Assembly: GCA_938008165.1 (NCBI GenBank)
Contig: CALLLP010000001.1
Location: forward strand, 1-64,000
Reading direction: 5' to 3'
Length of the DNA stretch: 64,000 nt
Origin: an uncultured Neomegalonema sp.
GTDB lineage: Bacteria > Pseudomonadota > Alphaproteobacteria > Rhodobacterales > Rhodobacteraceae
The notes under the pieces are model-generated. The model made no database searches and was not told where the DNA came from. It saw nothing but the letters and a program-made list of their open reading frames with translations. Position 1 is the first letter of the stretch. The number at the start of each line of letters is the position of its first letter. Shown here in pieces: positions 44,154-53,726 of the stretch. A program made the position numbers and the translations under genes.

Positions 44154-44275
44154 GGCACGTTCCCTTGCATGGTAGAGACTCCATTGCGAAGAGCGGGCCG
44201 TTTTGCGTGCATCCCTTGACCTCGTTGTCGTCTGTGGTACGTCCCGACAAACCTTGATCAGAAGGACGATAAGTG

Positions 44276-45352
44276 ATGGACGGCCTCGATTCCCTGCGTG
44301 AAACGCATCTGACCGCGATCCGCGACGCGTCGGACGAAGGCACTCTGGAGGCGGCGCGCCTTGCGGCGGTCGGTAAAAAGGGCGAGGTGGCCCTGAAAAT
44401 GCGCGAGCTGGGCAAGATGACCCCGGAGCAGCGCGCGAGTGCCGGTCCCGCTCTCAATGCGCTGAAAACCGAGATCACCGCCGCCGTGGCTGCGCGCAAG
44501 GAAGCGTTGGGCGATGCCGCCCTTGCCGAGCGTCTGGAATCGGAATGGCTGGATGTGACCCTGCCACCGCGCCCCCGGAATCAAGGCACCCTGCATCCTG
44601 TGTCGCAGGTGACAGAGGAAGTCACAGCCATCTTTGCGGATATGGGATTCGATGTGCGTGAAGGGGCGCAGATCGAGGATGACTGGCATAATTTCGACGC
44701 GCTCAACATCGTACCGGAGCATCCCGCCCGCGCCGAGATGGACACGTTTTACATGGCGCCGCGCGGGGATGGCACTCGCCATGTGCTGCGCACGCATACC
44801 TCGCCGGTTCAGATCAGGACATTGGAGAAGGAAGGGGCGCCGGTTCGATTCATCGCACCGGGGCGGGTCTATCGCTCGGATTACGACCAGACCCATACGC
44901 CGATGTTCCATCAGGTTGAGGGCATGGCCATCGACCACGATATCACGATGGCGCATCTGAAATGGACGCTGGAAGAATTCGTGAAAGCGTTTTTCGAGGT
45001 CGATCATGTCGAGCTGCGCTTCCGCGCCTCGCATTTTCCCTTCACCGAACCATCGGCGGAAGTCGATATCCGCTGTTCATGGCAGGGCGGCGTTCTAAAG
45101 GTGGGGGAGGGCGACGACTGGCTCGAAATCCTTGGTTCCGGGATGGTTCATCCGAAGGTTCTGTCCAATTGCGGTATCGATCCCGCTCAGTGGCAGGGCT
45201 TTGCCTTCGGCGTCGGGATCGACCGCATTGCGATGCTGAAATACGGGATTCCCGATCTGCGCGGGTTCTTTGAATGCGACCTGCGCTGGCTGCGCCATTA
45301 CGGGTTCAGCCCGTTTCAGGTGCCGACCTTGCATGGGGGTATCGGGGGTTGA
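44276..45352 (+). CDS. pheS: Phenylalanine--tRNA ligase alpha subunit
   Basis: The 358-residue catalytic subunit has the N-terminal coiled arm ([22 protein letters not shown]) and the class II core: [13 protein letters not shown], the motif 2 region [11 protein letters not shown], and [19 protein letters not shown] near the C-terminus. The ATG at 44276 was chosen; an in-frame GTG one codon earlier also lies behind AGAAGGA. It is separated from pheT by about 42 kb in this assembly. Normally pheT follows directly, but here a ~220-base gap and a small ORF follow. Confidence 0.98.
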   Translation: MDGLDSLRETHLTAIRDASDEGTLEAARLAAVGKKGEVALKMRELGKMTPEQRASAGPALNALKTEITAAVAARKEALGDAALAERLESEWLDVTLPPRPRNQGTLHPVSQVTEEVTAIFADMGFDVREGAQIEDDWHNFDALNIVPEHPARAEMDTFYMAPRGDGTRHVLRTHTSPVQIRTLEKEGAPVRFIAPGRVYRSDYDQTHTPMFHQVEGMAIDHDITMAHLKWTLEEFVKAFFEVDHVELRFRASHFPFTEPSAEVDIRCSWQGGVLKVGEGDDWLEILGSGMVHPKVLSNCGIDPAQWQGFAFGVGIDRIAMLKYGIPDLRGFFECDLRWLRHYGFSPFQVPTLHGGIGG

Positions 45353-45571
45353 TAGTTACGGTTGACTATTCGAATGGTTAACAGTGTGAAAGAACGCGAT
45401 TGCGTAGGGTGGTTTCATGGCGTTAACTGTTGGTTTACAAGTTAACAGGTGGTATTTCAATCAAATTGATCGAATTATGGCGTAAGGCTCGCGTACTTCG
45501 CACAGGATTTGTTTACGGCTGTTCGGCATTCTCTTGCTCATCGAAATGATGCTCAAGAGGGACAGAAAGCC
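45353..45571 (+). other. AT-rich spacer after pheS with three GTTAAC motifs
   Basis: The 219-base spacer contains GTTAAC at about 45376, 45424 and 45442 within ~75 bases, and no ribosome site until just before 45572. The ORF frames here are short and without family resemblance. It may be the promoter of the small ORF that follows, or the site where another gene once stood. Confidence 0.4.
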
Positions 45572-45700
45572 ATGGACTACGAAATGAACTTCGAAAAACC
45601 CTTCGATGTGGATGCCATGATCGGTGGCGATGTCGATTATGACGACGATTCGCTGACGCTGCCGGATGATGCGCTGTTCGAAGGCGAAGACGACTATTAA
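45572..45700 (+). CDS. Small acidic protein of 42 residues
   Basis: The ATG at 45572 has GAGGGA about ten bases upstream. The product is strongly acidic, with GDVDYDDDSL and DDALFEGEDDY, and has no hydrophobic segment. It ends 15 bases before a GCCCCGC/GCGGGGC stem-loop. I recognise no family; candidates are a regulatory peptide or an unstructured adaptor. The clear ribosome site and the downstream hairpin favour expression. Confidence 0.5.
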   Translation: MDYEMNFEKPFDVDAMIGGDVDYDDDSLTLPDDALFEGEDDY

Positions 45701-45711
45701 GGGATTGCGCC

Positions 45712-45734
45712 CCGCTTCGTTGCGGGGGGCTGCG
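45712..45734 (+). terminator. Stem-loop after the small acidic ORF
   Basis: GCCCCGC-TTCGTT-GCGGGGGGC forms a GC-rich stem of seven or more pairs. There is no T-run, so termination would be weak or factor-dependent. It may also lie in the 3' region of the small ORF transcript. Confidence 0.45.
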
Positions 45735-45813
45735 ACGGGTTTGGGCGGACCGGGCCGATGGGTGTGAAACACCGAAAGGAGCAGAAGCTCCCTTAGCCGA
45801 ATTGCTCAACTTG

Positions 45814-46263
45814 CTACCGCTGATACTTGATAAAGGGTGTTAGCGTCGCGATGCGATCGTAGAGCGTGCGCGCATCCGCATTGAAATCTTGGGTCATCCA
45901 ATAGACGGACGGCGTTCCGCGTCGGTCGGCCTCGGCATAGACCGCTTCGATCAGTTTGCGCCCCACGCCTTTTCCGCGCACTGCCGGATCGGCATAAAGG
46001 TCTTGCAGATAGACCACATCCTCGATGCGCCAGTTATGGCGATGCAGGATGAAATGGACCAATCCGACGGGCTTTGTCTCCATTTCCGCAAGAAAACACC
46101 CCATCTCATCGACCGCTGGATCGATCAGCCGCGCGAAGCTGTTCGCGTAGACATCTTCTGTCACGCTGGTTTCATAGAATGCGAGATACGCTTTCCAGAG
46201 CGCGCCCCATGCGGTGCGGTCTGCGGCGGTGAGCGGGCGAATCGTTATGGCGTCCTGTGGCAT
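45814..46263 (-). CDS. GNAT-family N-acetyltransferase
   Basis: The 149-residue protein has the acetyl-CoA-binding loop DLYADPAVRGKGVGRKLIEAV and the C-terminal QDFNADARTLYDRIATLTPFIKYQR, typical of stand-alone GNAT enzymes. The ATG at 46263 (MPQDAITIRPLT) is preferred over the frame start at 46344. It lies divergent from the small ORF that follows. The substrate is unknown. Confidence 0.9.
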   Translation of the reverse strand: MPQDAITIRPLTAADRTAWGALWKAYLAFYETSVTEDVYANSFARLIDPAVDEMGCFLAEMETKPVGLVHFILHRHNWRIEDVVYLQDLYADPAVRGKGVGRKLIEAVYAEADRRGTPSVYWMTQDFNADARTLYDRIATLTPFIKYQR

Positions 46264-46342
46264 TGTCCCATTCTCCGAATTGACGTGGTATCTGTGTCGG
46301 GCATTATCGGACAGGACACAATTCCAAACGGCAGACAGGCCC

Positions 46343-46522
46343 ATGTGCGTAACCTTAGGTCATGTCAAAGCGGCGCATATGCTGATGAACGAGGAGCGCC
46401 GGGGGATCGAGTGTATCGCCGGGCTGGATGATGTGCCGCCGATCAGCGGGGCGGTTGTGGTCGCGTCCCTGAAGACTGGCGGCGGCATGGGCGGCAATTC
46501 GCGGACCATTGCGCTGGTCTGA
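46343..46522 (+). CDS. Small ORF of unknown function, possibly a remnant
   Basis: An in-frame ATG at 46343 opens 59 residues (CVTLGHVKAAHMLMNEERR; ISGAVVVASLKTGGGMGGNSR) with strong G/C at third positions, which argues for coding. The glycine-rich end is faintly like the C-terminus of thiolase-fold enzymes, but the rest is too short for that. No good ribosome site is visible. It lies in the 380-base gap between the acetyltransferase and the BCCT transporter. It could be a decayed gene end. Confidence 0.3.
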   Translation: MCVTLGHVKAAHMLMNEERRGIECIAGLDDVPPISGAVVVASLKTGGGMGGNSRTIALV

Positions 46523-46610
46523 GGCCGGGATAATCGTGCAAGGCGAGCGGCGTGTGCCTTCTACGCCTTTACCTTTACGGCACAATCCGGCACATCTTCC
46601 ATACAGTAAT

Positions 46611-46627
46611 GGTCCCGTGACGGGACC
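46611..46627 (+). promoter_or_regulatory. Perfect 8-bp inverted repeat before the BCCT gene
   Basis: GGTCCCGT-G-ACGGGACC is a perfect dyad with arms of eight and a one-base centre. It ends five bases before the GGAG ribosome site of the BCCT transporter. The arrangement fits a dimeric repressor operator, or a short RNA stem that hides the ribosome site. Confidence 0.45.
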
Positions 46628-46644
46628 TGTCGGAGTGCCCGGTG

Positions 46645-48264
46645 ATGCACAATTCCCCCCGGATGGCGCTTGTCGCGATCCCCTTTTTCGTCTTTGCGGG
46701 CGTTTGGCTGGCGCATCGCCGTGGGTTTGGCGCGGCGATTGCGACTTGGTCGGAATCCGTGCGCGGGATGGTCGGGGCGACGTTTTCTTGGCTGTACCTT
46801 GGCGTGGGAGCGCTGTGCATTCTGGCGGTATTCTTCGCTATGGGCCGCATCGGCAGTGTGCGGATCGGTGGCCGTGAGGCTCCGGTACGGGTCATTCCTG
46901 CGGAGGCGGTGGCCATCGGCTTTGCGGCGAGTGCGTCGGTGGGCTTGTTGTTCTGGGCGGCGGGGGAGCCGCTGTTCCATCTGCATAATCCGCCCCCGTT
47001 TCCGGGCGTGCGGCCCCTGTCGAACGAGGCGCAAATTCTGGCGCGCAGTGCAACCTATCTGCATTGGGGCGTTCTTTCGCATATGACCTTTGGCGTCTTC
47101 ATGATCGCCTTTGCCATCGCAACCGGCACCCTTCAGGGGCGGCGCTCGGTAGAAAGTGCACTGGCGGGCGCGGGCCTGAGGCGGCGGGCTGCATGGGGCG
47201 ACCTGCTCGATGGGATCGTCTTTCTGTTTGTCATCCTTGCGCTGGTTACGGCGCTGGCGAGTGCGGTGGTATCGATCACGGCCCAGGGATTGGCGGTTTC
47301 CGGTACGCCGATGCCCTCTGGGATGCTGACCGGCATCTTGCTGGCGCTGGTCCTCGCCTCGGTCTTTCTTGGCGCCCGCCCGATAGGGTCGAGCCTTGCC
47401 ACGGTGGCGCGGGTGTCGCTGATGGTGTTGATGATCTTCTTGTTGTTGGTTTTTCTGCTGGGGCCGAAGGGATACATCCTCATCGGCGGGTTCAAGGCTC
47501 TCTGGGCCATGATCCGAGAGTTCCCGACCCTTATGTTCAACGGGTTCCTTGGCGAGTCGCGTGGCTGGGCGGGGCAGTGGACCATCACGCATCTGGGCGG
47601 CTGGATGTTGCTCGCGCCGGTCGTGGGATATGTGCTCAGCCGGGCCGCGCAGGGCTATAAACTGGCCAATGCGCTGCGTTATTTCGTTTTTGCGCCGATG
47701 TTTCTGAGCATCCTGACGATCCTTGTCCTTGGGGGTCTGGCCTTGTCCATCGATCGGGGAAGCGGACAAATCTGGGCGCAGATGCCGCGCCTTGGTACGG
47801 ATAGCGTGCTCTTATTGTCATTGAATACGCTATGGGCGCCGATGCTGCTGCGGGTCTTGTTGCTGATCCTCAGCGTATTGTTTTTCGTCACGTTTGCCGG
47901 GGCGGTCACCCATTCGATCCTCCATATCGCCGTTCCGGGGCAGGATGCGGACCGGCGCGTCATCATCGAGCGGCGCGCCTTGTTGCTGTTCTGGACATTG
48001 GCACTGATCATCGGGGGGTGGTGCCTGCTGCATTATGGCGGCATGGGGACGATGGCATCGGTGTCGCGGCTGGGGGCAATCCCCGGCGTTTTGATTACTT
48101 TAGGGGCGGTCATGGCGGTTTTCAGGCTGTGCATGATGTCGCCAAGGAAATTGCATCCACCTGAAGTGGCGGCCGGTCATGCCGGTAGTATCCAAAAACA
48201 TGACGGCGATGGCCCGGCGGAAGTGGTAGGCACCGTCGTACAGGGTCATCGGAGGAGAAAGTGA
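46645..48264 (+). CDS. BCCT-family transporter
   Basis: The 539-residue membrane protein has about 12 helices. The signature segments [19 protein letters not shown] and [21 protein letters not shown] match the betaine/carnitine/choline transporter motifs. BCCT proteins exchange or import quaternary amines and related osmolytes. The ATG at 46645 has GGAG nine bases upstream; a GTG one codon earlier is possible. Its stop overlaps the next start. It might supply substrate to the Rieske oxygenase or flavoenzyme encoded elsewhere in the window, but nothing here proves that. Confidence 0.85.
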   Translation: MHNSPRMALVAIPFFVFAGVWLAHRRGFGAAIATWSESVRGMVGATFSWLYLGVGALCILAVFFAMGRIGSVRIGGREAPVRVIPAEAVAIGFAASASVGLLFWAAGEPLFHLHNPPPFPGVRPLSNEAQILARSATYLHWGVLSHMTFGVFMIAFAIATGTLQGRRSVESALAGAGLRRRAAWGDLLDGIVFLFVILALVTALASAVVSITAQGLAVSGTPMPSGMLTGILLALVLASVFLGARPIGSSLATVARVSLMVLMIFLLLVFLLGPKGYILIGGFKALWAMIREFPTLMFNGFLGESRGWAGQWTITHLGGWMLLAPVVGYVLSRAAQGYKLANALRYFVFAPMFLSILTILVLGGLALSIDRGSGQIWAQMPRLGTDSVLLLSLNTLWAPMLLRVLLLILSVLFFVTFAGAVTHSILHIAVPGQDADRRVIIERRALLLFWTLALIIGGWCLLHYGGMGTMASVSRLGAIPGVLITLGAVMAVFRLCMMSPRKLHPPEVAAGHAGSIQKHDGDGPAEVVGTVVQGHRRRK

Positions 48265-49847
48265 TGGACACGGACAGTATTTTCATCGGGGGTGGTGGCA
48301 AGGATTATGCCGTGCCGCAATCCTTGGCGCTGAAATTCGGCAACCGCCATGGTCTGATTGCCGGTGCGACGGGAACCGGGAAGACCGTCTCGCTGCAAAT
48401 TCTTGCCGAGGGGTTCAGTCAGGCAGGGGTGCCGGTCTTTCTGGCGGATGTGAAGTCGGATCTATCCGGTCTCGCCGCCGCCGGAACCCACGAGCATAAG
48501 CTGCATGACAAGCTGGTTGCCCGTGCTGAAACCATCGGCTTCGACGATTTTGGCTATGATGAATTCCCGGTCGTTTTCTGGGATCTGTTCGGCGAAAATG
48601 GCCATCCGATCCGCACGACGATTACCGAGATGGGGCCGCTGCTTCTGTCGCAGCTTCTGGGTCTGAACGAGACCCAAGAGGGGGTGATCAACATCGCCTT
48701 TACGATGGCCGATGATCAAGGGATGCTGCTGCTCGATCTGAAAGACCTTCGCGCGATCCTCAATCATGTGGGCGAGAATGCGAGCGAAATTTCGACCACG
48801 TATGGCTATGTCACAAAATCGAGTGTCGGCGCGATTTTGCGCCGCCTTCTGGTGCTGGAACAACAGGGCGGGGAAGGCTTTTTCGGCGAACCCGCGCTCA
48901 AGCTGACCGACATGATCGCGCAGACGCCGAAGGGTCAGGGGCGGATCAACATCCTCGCCGCTGAAAAGCTGATGCAATCGCCAAAGCTCTACGCGACATT
49001 CCTGCTATGGTTGCTATCCGAATTATTCGAGGAATTGCCGGAAGTTGGCGACCCGGATAAGCCGAAATTCGTGTTTTTCTTCGACGAGGCGCATCTGTTA
49101 TTCGACGATGCGCCCAAGGCATTGATTGACAAGGTGGAAATGGTCGCGCGCCTGATCCGATCCAAGGGGGTTGGGGTCTATTTCATCACCCAGAATCCGG
49201 CGGATGTGCCGGATGATATTCTTGGCCAATTGGGTAACCGGATTCAGCATGCCCTGCGTGCCTATACCCCGCGCGACCGTAAGGCTCTGCGCGCGGCGGC
49301 ACAGACCTTCCGTCAAAATCCGGCATTCGATTCCGAGGAGGCGATTCCCGATCTGGGCACTGGCGAAGCGCTGGTGTCTACACTGGTCGATAAAGGCGCG
49401 CCCTCGATGGTCGAGCGGACACTGATACGCCCGCCATCCTCGCGGCTGGGTCCGCTGACGGATGCGGAACGCAAGACAGTGATGCAGGAATCGCCGCTAT
49501 TCGGTCTCTACGATGAGACAATCGACCGTGAAAGCGCGTTTGAGCAACTGACCGGACGTGCCGAGGAGGCGGTCCCGGCGGCGGCGGAGGGCGGGGGCCT
49601 GACCATCGATTTCGAGCAGTTCAATTCCGCCCGGCGCTACGTACCCGTTAACGTGCCGAATGCCCGCAAAGCGGCCCCGTCCCGCCGTGCCGCCGCTGCG
49701 CCGCGTGAGGAGAAAGCGGCCCCGAAGCGCCGGGGCAGACAGACGGTCGCCGAGGCGGCGATGAAATCCTTCGCCCGATCCGTCTCGTCGCGTATCGGGC
49801 GCGAGATCGTGCGCGGGGTTCTGGGTGGGGTTTTTCGGGGGCGCTGA
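48264..49847 (+). CDS. HerA/VirB4-like ATPase of the YjgR (DUF853) family
   Basis: The 527-residue P-loop ATPase has Walker A GATGTGKT (residue ~36), Walker [13 protein letters not shown] and a sensor region [31 protein letters not shown]. It matches the stand-alone HerA-like helicases annotated DUF853 (YjgR). The C-terminal tail is basic ([25 protein letters not shown]), suggesting nucleic-acid contact. The ATG overlaps the BCCT stop, with GGAGGA upstream. Its function is unknown; no nuclease partner (NurA) is nearby. A strong terminator follows. Confidence 0.85.
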   Translation: MDTDSIFIGGGGKDYAVPQSLALKFGNRHGLIAGATGTGKTVSLQILAEGFSQAGVPVFLADVKSDLSGLAAAGTHEHKLHDKLVARAETIGFDDFGYDEFPVVFWDLFGENGHPIRTTITEMGPLLLSQLLGLNETQEGVINIAFTMADDQGMLLLDLKDLRAILNHVGENASEISTTYGYVTKSSVGAILRRLLVLEQQGGEGFFGEPALKLTDMIAQTPKGQGRINILAAEKLMQSPKLYATFLLWLLSELFEELPEVGDPDKPKFVFFFDEAHLLFDDAPKALIDKVEMVARLIRSKGVGVYFITQNPADVPDDILGQLGNRIQHALRAYTPRDRKALRAAAQTFRQNPAFDSEEAIPDLGTGEALVSTLVDKGAPSMVERTLIRPPSSRLGPLTDAERKTVMQESPLFGLYDETIDRESAFEQLTGRAEEAVPAAAEGGGLTIDFEQFNSARRYVPVNVPNARKAAPSRRAAAAPREEKAAPKRRGRQTVAEAAMKSFARSVSSRIGREIVRGVLGGVFRGR

Positions 49848-49870
49848 AACCCGCCCCCGCTACCGCGATA

Positions 49871-49910
49871 AAGGCCGCCCCCGTCTTCCGGGAGCGGCCT
49901 TGTTTTTTTT
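49871..49910 (+). terminator. Terminator of the BCCT-HerA operon
   Basis: AAGGCCGCcCCCG-TCTT-CCGGGaGCGGCCTT forms a long stem, followed by GTTTTTTTT at 49902-49910. It is the clearest intrinsic terminator in the window and lies about 25 bases after the stop codon. Confidence 0.9.
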
Positions 49911-49963
49911 GATCCGGAGCGATTTTCGAGCCGGGCAATGCCCCTGTCGCCCGTGGGATCACT

Positions 49964-51031
49964 CTAGAAACCGACGCGAACGCCCGCGAGGACACTGTGG
50001 CTGTCGACGTCGATCTTCTGTTCGTTGCCGTTTTCCGTGGTGACTTCGGCGTCGATGAAGCTCTGATACCGATAGATGGCTTCGAGGGCGACGGCTTCGG
50101 ACAATTGATAGCTGACACCGGCATCGAGGTGATATCCGAAGGCGGCTGCCGAATCGTCGAGGGCGGTGCCGATACCGCGCACGGCATGGCCATCAAAATC
50201 GACATAGCCGATGCCGACACCACCACCAGCGGTCAAGGCCAGACGATCCGTAAGGGGAATATCGCCATAGGCATTGACGAAGCCGTAGAGGATCTTCGTA
50301 TCGCCCTGCGCGTCGCCGCCTGAGAATCGTCCCGCGCCTTCAATGGTGTGGGAATTGACATTCGCTGTCTGATATCCGCCTTCCAGCTCGACACGGTATC
50401 CCCATGCGCCATTCGTGGGGCGCGCGCCATAGCCGACGACGAGCGAGCCGGTATATCCCGGTTCATCATAATCGGTTTTGACGCCTGCGGGTGGATTGCC
50501 CCGGAAGGCTCCGATGGTGAAATCGGTATCGCGCGGCGATGTGAGACCGGCGCGAGCACCGACATAAACGCCACGTGCTTTCCAGCCGATTGCGGGCGAT
50601 TCCGCATAGATTTCAGGCTGAGGCGCATAGGTCGTGACCGGCGCCGCCGCCGCAGCGGGCACAACCACGTTATACGTGGTGTCCTGTCCGGTGGGAACGG
50701 TGAAGGTCTGGCTTGAACCCGGCGTGATCGTCAGGGTCTGTGCATTCGATGTCTGGCTATGGGTCGTTTGGCTATGGGTCGTCGGACTATGGGTCACAGC
50801 CTCGTATTGCCCGCCGAGTGTCTGGTACCCCGTGGTTGGCTGCGTGCCTGCACCAATGGTGTCATAGGTGGTTCCGAGAGTCGGCTCCGCACCCAATGTG
50901 ACCGACCCATTGGCGGGCACCGTCACTGACCCACCGGCGGGCGTATAGACGCCGTTGACATAAACGCCCTGCGCGGCGGCAGAACTCGCAATACCGACAA
51001 GAGCAGTCGTAAAGAATAAGGATCGGAGCAT
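49964..51031 (-). CDS. Outer-membrane beta-barrel protein with a Thr/Ser-rich N-terminal repeat region
   Basis: The 355-residue protein has a signal peptide (LRSLFFTTALVGIASSAAAQ). A low-complexity T/S/Q-rich region of ~110 residues follows, with the short repeat TTHSQTTHSQT, then alternating beta strands (GVYVGARAGLTSP, GSLVVGYG, YRVELEGGYQTANV, LTAGGGVGIGYVDF, GYHLDAGVSYQLSEAVALEAIYRYQ) ending in SVLAGVRVGF, a C-terminal Phe as required by BAM. It fits porin-like eight-stranded barrels. The ATG at 51031 was chosen by signal-peptide position. It is preceded by a very AT-rich promoter region. Confidence 0.85.
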   Translation of the reverse strand: MLRSLFFTTALVGIASSAAAQGVYVNGVYTPAGGSVTVPANGSVTLGAEPTLGTTYDTIGAGTQPTTGYQTLGGQYEAVTHSPTTHSQTTHSQTSNAQTLTITPGSSQTFTVPTGQDTTYNVVVPAAAAAPVTTYAPQPEIYAESPAIGWKARGVYVGARAGLTSPRDTDFTIGAFRGNPPAGVKTDYDEPGYTGSLVVGYGARPTNGAWGYRVELEGGYQTANVNSHTIEGAGRFSGGDAQGDTKILYGFVNAYGDIPLTDRLALTAGGGVGIGYVDFDGHAVRGIGTALDDSAAAFGYHLDAGVSYQLSEAVALEAIYRYQSFIDAEVTTENGNEQKIDVDSHSVLAGVRVGF

Positions 51032-51195
51032 GGCACGCCTCTTAACGTTGATATACACGCCAGAGGATCGCAAATCTTGAACCAAAATCGCAAATTAAAA
51101 TTAAATATATATTAAGTATAAAATTTATTTGTATTTGTTAACCTTAATATTGAGTTGAAAATATCACAATTTACATTGTGCATTAATTTGAATAA
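51032..51195 (-). promoter_or_regulatory. AT-rich promoter region of the outer-membrane barrel gene
   Basis: About 51080-51220 is almost pure A/T (AAATTAAAATTAAATATATATTAAG near 51090), in contrast to its neighbours. It lies directly upstream of the barrel gene on the minus strand and presumably holds a strong promoter with UP-like elements. No specific -35/-10 pair is clearly best. The far end merges with the stop of the photolyase-like gene. Confidence 0.5.
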
Positions 51196-52377
51196 TTATT
51201 GCGACAGAGAGTCAAGAATACTCGGTATCGCCTTTTTAATCTTGAAAAAACCGGCGGTTGAGCGGGGCCAGATCTGGGCATCCCATTCCCGCTGTCTCTC
51301 GGCGAGGATGAGTCCCCGGCCCGTGAGATATGGTTGCACCTCGGTCAACCAGTCATGGACGGGGCCGCGCGGGGTATAGGGCGTGACAATCTGGCTGGCC
51401 CCCGCGTCCAGCGCCCAATCGGCGAGGGCCTCGGCGGACGTGATGGCAGGGGCCGGATGCGACCGGGTCTGGGCCGCATCGGCCAAGGCGGCGGCATCGA
51501 AGTCGCGCACGGCCTGTGCCGTCTCGCGGGGGGAGCGGCCATCGAGCGCAAGAATACCCGTCGCCACGCTCTCAGGCAGGGCCAGAGAATCGGGGTGGCA
51601 ATCCTCGATGGTCAGCAACAGGGCGCTTTTCCGATGCGGGTCGGGGGCGATCGGTACGCGCACAGGCAGGGCAGGGCCGTAATCGAAGCGCTCCTCCAGC
51701 GCTTCGGCGGTTTCATCGAGTTGACCCGGTTCGACGGGTGGTCGGTTGCGGGTGAAGCGCTCGATATTCGTGCGGGTCGCGAGGTAATGCTTGCCGCGTG
51801 TATGCAGACCCGCAACCCATCGCCAACTCAGCGTGTTCGATGCCGGATCGCCGTCGAGGAGATGGCGCAAAAAGAAATCCGCGCCCAACTGCCACGGCAA
51901 TCGAAGGGTGAAAATCCAGATCGACGCAAACCACATCCGGGCATGATTGTGCAGATAGCCTGTCTCGATCAGTTCCCGCGCCCAATCATCGACAATCGCG
52001 ATGCCCGTTTGTCCGGTCTCCGCTTCGATCAGGCGGGGGGTATCGCCCCATTCAGACACAAGCGCATTGCGCGTTGTGGTGTAATGGGTCCAGACGCAAG
52101 GCCGCCGTTCCAGCCATCCCTTGAAATAACTGCGCCAGAAAACCTCTGTAATAAAGCGGTCGGCACCTTCGGGACCATGCGCGGCGAGCACGGCGTCGAC
52201 GACCTCCCGCTCGGTAATCAAACGGCGGCGCAGGTAAGGCGAAAGCATCGATACATCGGTCTGTGCGCCGCGCCCTCTATCGGTATTGCGCCCCTGTGCA
52301 TAGCTGCGCCCGGCATGGGGAACAAATGCGTGCAGGCGGGCGAGGGCGGCTTCTCTGGTCGGGATAAGGGGTTTCAT
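51196..52377 (-). CDS. Photolyase/cryptochrome-like flavoprotein with the alpha/beta domain at the C-terminus
   Basis: The 393-residue protein begins directly with the FAD-binding helical domain. Motifs seen include TDVSMLSPYLRRRL (residues 40-53), EVFWRSYFKGWL (78-89), HNHARMWFASIW (143-154) and DGDPASNTLSWRWVAG (175-190), the core FAD-clasping residues of photolyases. The usual N-terminal antenna domain is missing. Residues ~250-393 instead form alternating strand/helix segments (SALLLTIEDCHPDS, ATGILALDGRS, SQIVTPYTPRGPVHDWL) that look like that alpha/beta domain moved to the end. Repair activity is therefore uncertain. Confidence 0.85.
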   Translation of the reverse strand: MKPLIPTREAALARLHAFVPHAGRSYAQGRNTDRGRGAQTDVSMLSPYLRRRLITEREVVDAVLAAHGPEGADRFITEVFWRSYFKGWLERRPCVWTHYTTTRNALVSEWGDTPRLIEAETGQTGIAIVDDWARELIETGYLHNHARMWFASIWIFTLRLPWQLGADFFLRHLLDGDPASNTLSWRWVAGLHTRGKHYLATRTNIERFTRNRPPVEPGQLDETAEALEERFDYGPALPVRVPIAPDPHRKSALLLTIEDCHPDSLALPESVATGILALDGRSPRETAQAVRDFDAAALADAAQTRSHPAPAITSAEALADWALDAGASQIVTPYTPRGPVHDWLTEVQPYLTGRGLILAERQREWDAQIWPRSTAGFFKIKKAIPSILDSLSQ

Positions 52378-52401
52378 GAATCCCTAGATAGGTCGCAGCG
52401 G

Positions 52402-53655
52402 CTACAAGGCCCGCCATCCAATATCGGAGCGGAAAAAGCCCGTATCCCAGCGGATTTTTGCGGCGGCATCATAGGCGCGGGCGCGGGCCTCGGCGACATC
52501 GGCGCCAAGGGCGGTAATCCCCAGAACACGCCCGCCATCGGACACGATCATGCCCTCGCGGGCGGCGGTTCCTGCATGGAACACGAGCGTATTCGGATCG
52601 GCGCTCGCAGCATCCAGACCGGCGATTTCGTCGCCCTTGCCATAATCGCCCGGATACCCTTGTGCGGCCATTACGACGGTCAGGCAGGCGGCGCTTTTCC
52701 AAGCGAGGGTCTGGGTGCCAAGATCGCCCGTGGCGCAGGCATGGACGAGCGCCAGAAAATCCGTCTCCAGCCGGGGCAGGATGCATTGACATTCGGGATC
52801 GCCGAACCGGGCATTGAATTCGATCAGTTTCGGGCCGTTCTCCGTGAGGATCAAGCCGACATAGAGAACGCCGGAATAGGGCGTGCCCCGCGCCGTCATC
52901 TCCGCGAGGACGGGCAGTACGATCTCATCCATGGCCCTGCGCTCGATGGGGGGGGTGAAGGCGGGCGCCGGGGAATAGGCACCCATGCCGCCGGTATTCG
53001 GCCCCGTATCCCCCTCGCCCACGCGCTTGTGATCCTGTGCGCCCGCGAGGGGCAAGATCGTCTTGCCATCGGTCAGCACAAAAAAGCTGGCCTCCTCGCC
53101 GATCAGTTTTTCTTCCAGAACGACCGTGCCGCCACCGGGACCGTCGAAAATCCGGTCGATGGCGTCCATCCCTTCGGCCATGGTTTCGGCGACCACGACG
53201 CCCTTACCGGCGGCCAACCCATCGGCCTTGACGACCATCGGGGCGCCGCATTCGGTCAGATACGCCTTGGCGCCCTCCGGGGTGTCGAAAGTGGCATAGG
53301 CGGCGGTCGGCGCGCCGCTCGCGGTGCAGATTTCCTTGGTGAAGGCTTTTGAGACTTCGAGCATTGCGGCCGCCCGGCTTGGCCCGAACACGGCAATTCC
53401 GGCATCCCTCGCCGCATCGGATACGCCCGCCGCGAGGGGCGCTTCGGGACCGATGACCAGCAGGTCGACGGATTCGCGGGTGCAGAAATCGACCACGTCC
53501 CCGGCGGTTGACGGGTTAAGGGCGAGGCATTCAGCAATCTGGGAAATCCCCGCATTTCCCGGCGCGCACCAGAGTTTCTTCAGAAGCGGACTCCGCGATA
53601 TCGACCAGCAGAGCGCATGTTCGCGGCCCCCGCCGCCCAAAACCAGTACCCGCAT
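52402..53655 (-). CDS. purD: Phosphoribosylamine--glycine ligase
   Basis: The 417-residue ATP-grasp ligase makes glycinamide ribonucleotide in de novo purine synthesis. It opens MRVLVLGGGGREHALCW and has PGNAGI, GPEAPLAAGV, VVKADGLAAGKGVVVA, and the C-terminal catalytic LIEFNARFGDPECQ. It lies on the minus strand between the photolyase-like gene and xseA (divergent). This back-to-back purD-xseA arrangement is common in alphaproteobacteria. Confidence 0.98.
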   Translation of the reverse strand: MRVLVLGGGGREHALCWSISRSPLLKKLWCAPGNAGISQIAECLALNPSTAGDVVDFCTRESVDLLVIGPEAPLAAGVSDAARDAGIAVFGPSRAAAMLEVSKAFTKEICTASGAPTAAYATFDTPEGAKAYLTECGAPMVVKADGLAAGKGVVVAETMAEGMDAIDRIFDGPGGGTVVLEEKLIGEEASFFVLTDGKTILPLAGAQDHKRVGEGDTGPNTGGMGAYSPAPAFTPPIERRAMDEIVLPVLAEMTARGTPYSGVLYVGLILTENGPKLIEFNARFGDPECQCILPRLETDFLALVHACATGDLGTQTLAWKSAACLTVVMAAQGYPGDYGKGDEIAGLDAASADPNTLVFHAGTAAREGMIVSDGGRVLGITALGADVAEARARAYDAAAKIRWDTGFFRSDIGWRAL

Positions 53656-53726
53656 CCGTCTTCTCCCATGGACCCCGTGTTCCGCGCTGTTCTATGATGG
53701 TCTTTGCAAGGCGGCAAGGAGCAGGC

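Noticed and set aside
45353-45571. CtrA or DnaA binding cluster in the GTTAAC-rich spacer
   Set aside because: The TTAA-N7-TTAA pattern of CtrA is not present, and no DnaA box is seen; three GTTAAC motifs alone are not enough.
51334-53352. A 672-residue open frame opposite the photolyase-like and purD genes
   Set aside because: It spans two genuine minus-strand genes and their gap without interruption and has no recognisable domain, so it is a shadow.
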